Of a stretch of 64,000 nt of DNA, positions 61,490-64,000 are shown piece by piece. The DNA comes from Bifidobacterium subtile. Lineage in GTDB: Bacteria > Actinomycetota > Actinomycetes > Actinomycetales > Bifidobacteriaceae. The first letter of the stretch is position 1. Every line of letters starts with the position of its first letter. The notes beneath the pieces were generated by a model, which searched no databases, was not told where the DNA came from, and saw only the letters and a program-made list of their open reading frames with translations. The DNA lies in assembly GCF_000741775.1 (NCBI RefSeq), contig NZ_JGZR01000007.1, positions 230,249 through 294,248 of the forward strand, in the 5' to 3' direction. The position numbers and the translations under genes are program-made.

Positions 61490-62151
61490 TCCAGGCCATC
61501 AGCACGAACGGGGGCGACGCGTCCGACAAACTCATCAGACGCACGACCCTCGCCCGCAGCGAAAGCCTGGCCAGCGACCACGCATCGGCCGGACTGGCGA
61601 CCGGCACGCGCCCGTCCGCATCCGGCGCGCCCAGCGAAGGAAACGCCGCGCCGGACGGCCCTGCCGATGCTCCCGCCGGACCAGGCGGCGGAACGCCGGC
61701 CTCCGGCCCCGCCTCGGGCCGTTCGGCCGGCCGTGGCCCGGGCTTCTCCCAGAGGGCGGCAACTCCTTTGGGCAAGACCGTCAGAGTCGTCAAGGCCAGT
61801 GCCCACGGCGTCAAGTACATAGGCCATAAGGGGCTGAAGGCGTCCGACCGGCTGCGCTCCACGATTCGATCCCAGGGTGACATGGACCACGAGGACTTCT
61901 CCTCGCGTGTCTCCGACGTCACCTCGAAGACCTTGGAGCAGACAGTGCGCAAGGGGGCGCCCAAGACATTGCGCGCAGGCGTCTCCGGCGTGAAAGGCAC
62001 GGCGAAGGGCGGGATGGCCGCCTATCGGGGCGGAGTGCGCGCGGTCAACGGCACCAGGAGCATGTTCGCCAAGGCGAGGTCCGCCGGAGCGGCGACGGCC
62101 AGGACGGCCCGGCGCGCCGCGGAGCTTCCCGGCAGAGCGCGGCCGGAGCAT
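61486..62151 (+). CDS. N-terminal part of a conjugation cell-wall protein
   Basis: From ATG 61486 the frame encodes a Gly/Ala/Pro-rich cytoplasmic region and a helical Ala/Arg-rich stretch. After about 62125 it becomes Cys/Pro-rich, unlike the rest, and it ends at 62286. The -1 frame from about that point encodes the membrane helix and hydrolase of the next entry. I infer one original gene split by a frameshift; the end given here is where the two frames are thought to meet. Confidence 0.6.
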
Positions 62152-63245
62152 TGCGCGCGGCCAGGATGGTCAACGCCGCCGTGCGGTTCATCGGCGCGAA
62201 GATCGGCGCGCTGCTCGCCTCGGTCGCCTCAATGCCACTTATGCTCATCATGGCGGTCGTCGCGATCGTGCTCGCCGTCATCGTGAGCATCCTGGCATGG
62301 ATCCCCGGCATGGTCAGCGAATCGGACGGCTCGCTCACGAACGTTCCCGCGAAGTACGTCGACGTCGTGATGCGCGCCGGCCAGGTGTGCGACACGGTCA
62401 CCCCTCCGGCCATCGCCGCGCAGATCGAGCAGGAGTCCGGCTGGAACCCGCAGGCCCAGTCGGCCGCCGGTGCCCAGGGCATCGCCCAGTTCATGCCCGG
62501 CACCTGGGCCTCAAGCGGCAAGGACGGCGACGGCGACGGCCGGGCCGACGTCATGAACCCGATCGACGCGATATGGAGCGAAGGCAACTACATGTGCGGG
62601 CTGGCGGGCCAATTGAAAAGCGCGCTGGACGCGGGCCGCGTGTCCGGGGACCTGCTGGACCTGACGCTGGCGGCCTACAACGCGGGCATCGGCAACGTGT
62701 ACTCTGCGCACGGCATCCCGCAGATCAGCGAGACGGTGAATTACGTGCGCTCCATCCGCACCCTCATGGCCAAGTACGTGAGCACCGGCGGCCAGGGCGG
62801 GGGCGCGAGCGTCGGATCTCTCAAGCCGCCCCTGGTGATGAGTCCGGACGGCTACCACGTCGACGTGGCCGCGACCGGCACAAACGAGGGAGCAGCGCCC
62901 AGCTACCAGCGTTTCCAGTGCACCTGGTGGGCGGCTATCCGCCGCTCCCAGATCGGCAAGCCCGTCGACCCGTATATGGGCAACGGCGGCCAGTGGGGCG
63001 CGACGGCCGCACGGCTCGGCTACCCGATGGGCGGCGGGCCGCGTCCCGGCGACGCCATCAGCTTCCATCCCGGCGTCCACGGCTCCGATCCGCTCTACGG
63101 GCATGTCGCGATCGTCGAGGAGGTCAAGCCCGACGGGTCGATCGTGATCAGCCAGTCCGGCACCGGATGGATGGCTGTCGTGGTCGAGACCATCAGCAAG
63201 CAGAAGCTCGACGCCATGGGCTCGGGCGTCGACTTCATCCACTGA
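62151..63245 (+). CDS. Lytic transglycosylase/CHAP cell-wall hydrolase of the conjugation module
   Basis: A 364-residue frame from TTG 62151 (ATG 62166 also possible). A membrane helix (about 22-50) precedes a VirB1-like lytic transglycosylase domain with IEQESGWNPQAQS, GIAQFMPGTW and AAYNAGIGNV. A CHAP amidase/endopeptidase domain then has the catalytic Cys in FQCTWWA and the His in GHVAIVEE. These enzymes open peptidoglycan for the channel. It lacks a good ribosome site, and its upstream frame continues open, supporting the frameshift interpretation with the previous gene. Confidence 0.85.
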   Translation: MRAARMVNAAVRFIGAKIGALLASVASMPLMLIMAVVAIVLAVIVSILAWIPGMVSESDGSLTNVPAKYVDVVMRAGQVCDTVTPPAIAAQIEQESGWNPQAQSAAGAQGIAQFMPGTWASSGKDGDGDGRADVMNPIDAIWSEGNYMCGLAGQLKSALDAGRVSGDLLDLTLAAYNAGIGNVYSAHGIPQISETVNYVRSIRTLMAKYVSTGGQGGGASVGSLKPPLVMSPDGYHVDVAATGTNEGAAPSYQRFQCTWWAAIRRSQIGKPVDPYMGNGGQWGATAARLGYPMGGGPRPGDAISFHPGVHGSDPLYGHVAIVEEVKPDGSIVISQSGTGWMAVVVETISKQKLDAMGSGVDFIH

Positions 63246-63268
63246 ACCAACCAAGGAGAACCATTCCC

Positions 63269-63850
63269 ATGTCCCGCAAGCACCGAACAATGCTCGCCCT
63301 TCTCGCCATTGCACTGACGATAATCCTGCTCCTGCTCGGCTGGGCCGGGCGCCGCGCCATGAGCCAGGCGTCGAGCGAGCCCACGCCGAGCGTCATCAGA
63401 ACGACGGCCGGCGCGAAGCCGCAGCCGCCCAAGACTGATCCGGCGCTCAAAACACGGGACGCTCAGCGGCTGTGCGAACAGACCGCGCCCAAGGTCGTCA
63501 CCCTGTATGTGACCGATTCGCCGGACCGCAGCCATCTGCTGGACGAGTACTTCACGGCGCATGCCACTGGCAGGAACGTGCCCGTTTCGCACATCAAGCC
63601 GCAGCCGGCCAAGCAGTTCGCCGGCGCGCTGAACGTCGAGCAGCCGGTAGGGCACGCGGTGTGCAGCGTGAACACCGGCCTGCAGTCAAGCCCGTGGATG
63701 CTCGAATTCGACTGGGAGGAAACCCTCGGCTGGCGGTGCACGTCCATCCAAGGGTGTTTTGGTTCAATTGTTTTTTGTGGTTTTGGTCAGGTAGTTTTTT
63801 CGGGTTTGGGCGTGGGGCATGCTGACCATAGTCGGGCTGTACCTTGGTAG
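63269..63850 (+). pseudogene. Unknown membrane-anchored protein interrupted by an IS element
   Basis: A signal-anchor helix (about 8-25) is followed by a polar Pro/Gln/Thr-rich region with three Cys. About 162 native codons run to 63754. The IS21-type left end then begins (TG at 63755) and supplies 31 unrelated residues before a stop. The downstream part of the gene lies beyond the IS, outside the window. GGAGAA precedes ATG 63269. Confidence 0.7.
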
Positions 63851-64000
63851 TGCTTCGTTATCTATCGAGGAGGGCCGGAAAGGCAATGATCAACATGTCC
63901 AGAATCAATTCTATCCGTCGTCGGCGCAGGGAGGGCGAGTCCATCGCTTCGATCGCGCGCGCCGAAGGCGTCAGCGAGCCGACGGTGCGCAAGTATCTGA
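63755..64000 (+). mobile_element. IS21-family insertion sequence, left end
   Basis: The end starts with TG at 63755 and shows two imperfect terminal repeats, TTTTGGTTCA...GTTTTTT near 63758 and TTTTGGTCAG...GTTTTTT near 63781. Then comes a 130-bp leader and an istA start. IS21 elements have TG...CA ends and several internal terminal repeats. The right end and istB are outside the window. Confidence 0.75.
63886..64000 (+). CDS. istA: IS21-family transposase IstA, N-terminus only
   Basis: From ATG 63886, after GGAAAGGCA, 38 codons read an N-terminal helix-turn-helix: SIRRRRREGESIASIARAEG and VSEPTVRKYL. This is the DNA-binding start of IstA. The catalytic DDE domain lies beyond the window, so the frame is open to the last base. 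Confidence 0.85.
   Translation, partial: MINMSRINSIRRRRREGESIASIARAEGVSEPTVRKYL

Larger units (their letters stand above)
48372..64000. mobile_element. Integrative conjugative element, left part (continues beyond window)
   Basis: From the 3' end of tRNA-Asn onward, the genes are of conjugative-element type: divergent repressor pair, replication-like protein, WhiB, ParA, pilin-like, VirB6-like, PrgI, VirB4, and a lytic transglycosylase/CHAP protein. Nearly all are on the plus strand with overlapping starts. An IS21-family element is inserted at 63755. Neither integrase, relaxase nor coupling ATPase is present within the window, so the right end and these genes must lie outside, or the element is defective. 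Confidence 0.85.

Overview
The window is high-GC actinobacterial DNA. Gene content and order fit Bifidobacterium: glmU-rsfS next to a phosphoglycerate-mutase-like gene, then leuS, comEA-comEC-holA and tsaE-tsaB-rimI-tsaD. This assignment is by recognition, not by a database search. About 48 kb is chromosome and the last 16 kb is the left part of an integrated conjugative element (ICE) that runs past the window edge.

Chromosome, 1-18 kb: a GntR/ABC-transporter operon with a palindromic operator, thrC, a tightly packed proA-hypothetical-nadD group, PRPP synthetase, tRNA-Gln, glmU, rsfS, a histidine phosphatase, a small helical stress-type protein, a lipoteichoic-acid-synthase-like sulfatase, a two-gene permease operon and an aldo/keto reductase. 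18-30 kb is looser: a HAD hydrolase, over 1 kb of repeat-rich non-coding DNA, an SRAP-family DNA-repair protein, a flavin-fold protein, a DUF1287 protein, a Ser/Gly-rich membrane protein and tRNA-Ala. After tRNA-Ala lies a stretch of gene remains: an SDR tail, a truncated HD-domain gene beside an intact one, a GlxA-type regulator, an MFS tail, and a dicarboxylate-transporter gene broken by two in-frame stops. 30-48 kb is core again: a YxjI-like protein, a CobW GTPase behind a Zur-like box, a second histidine phosphatase, CorA, a solute-binding lipoprotein, leuS, two lipid-metabolism genes, the competence genes comEA/comEC, holA and the t6A tRNA-modification genes, ending at tRNA-Asn.

ICE, 48.4-64 kb: it starts at the 3' end of tRNA-Asn. 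A divergent XRE/Cro-like pair with paired operators forms a lysogeny-type switch. Five overlapping genes for tiny membrane or unknown proteins follow, then a winged-helix protein, a replication-initiator-like protein whose gene carries internal palindromes, a WhiB regulator, a ParA/small-partner pair surrounded by three copies of a ~20-30 bp site, a sortase-anchored adhesin with cadherin-like repeats, and a type IV secretion module (pilin-like, VirB6-like, PrgI, VirB4, lytic transglycosylase/CHAP). An IS21-family element has inserted into the last gene. No integrase, relaxase or coupling protein is seen inside the window.

Non-coding structure is unusually rich. There are two large imperfect palindromes between convergent genes, a scattered family built on AAGTGCCTAATA, nested repeats upstream of the SRAP gene, and a threefold repeat upstream of comEA.
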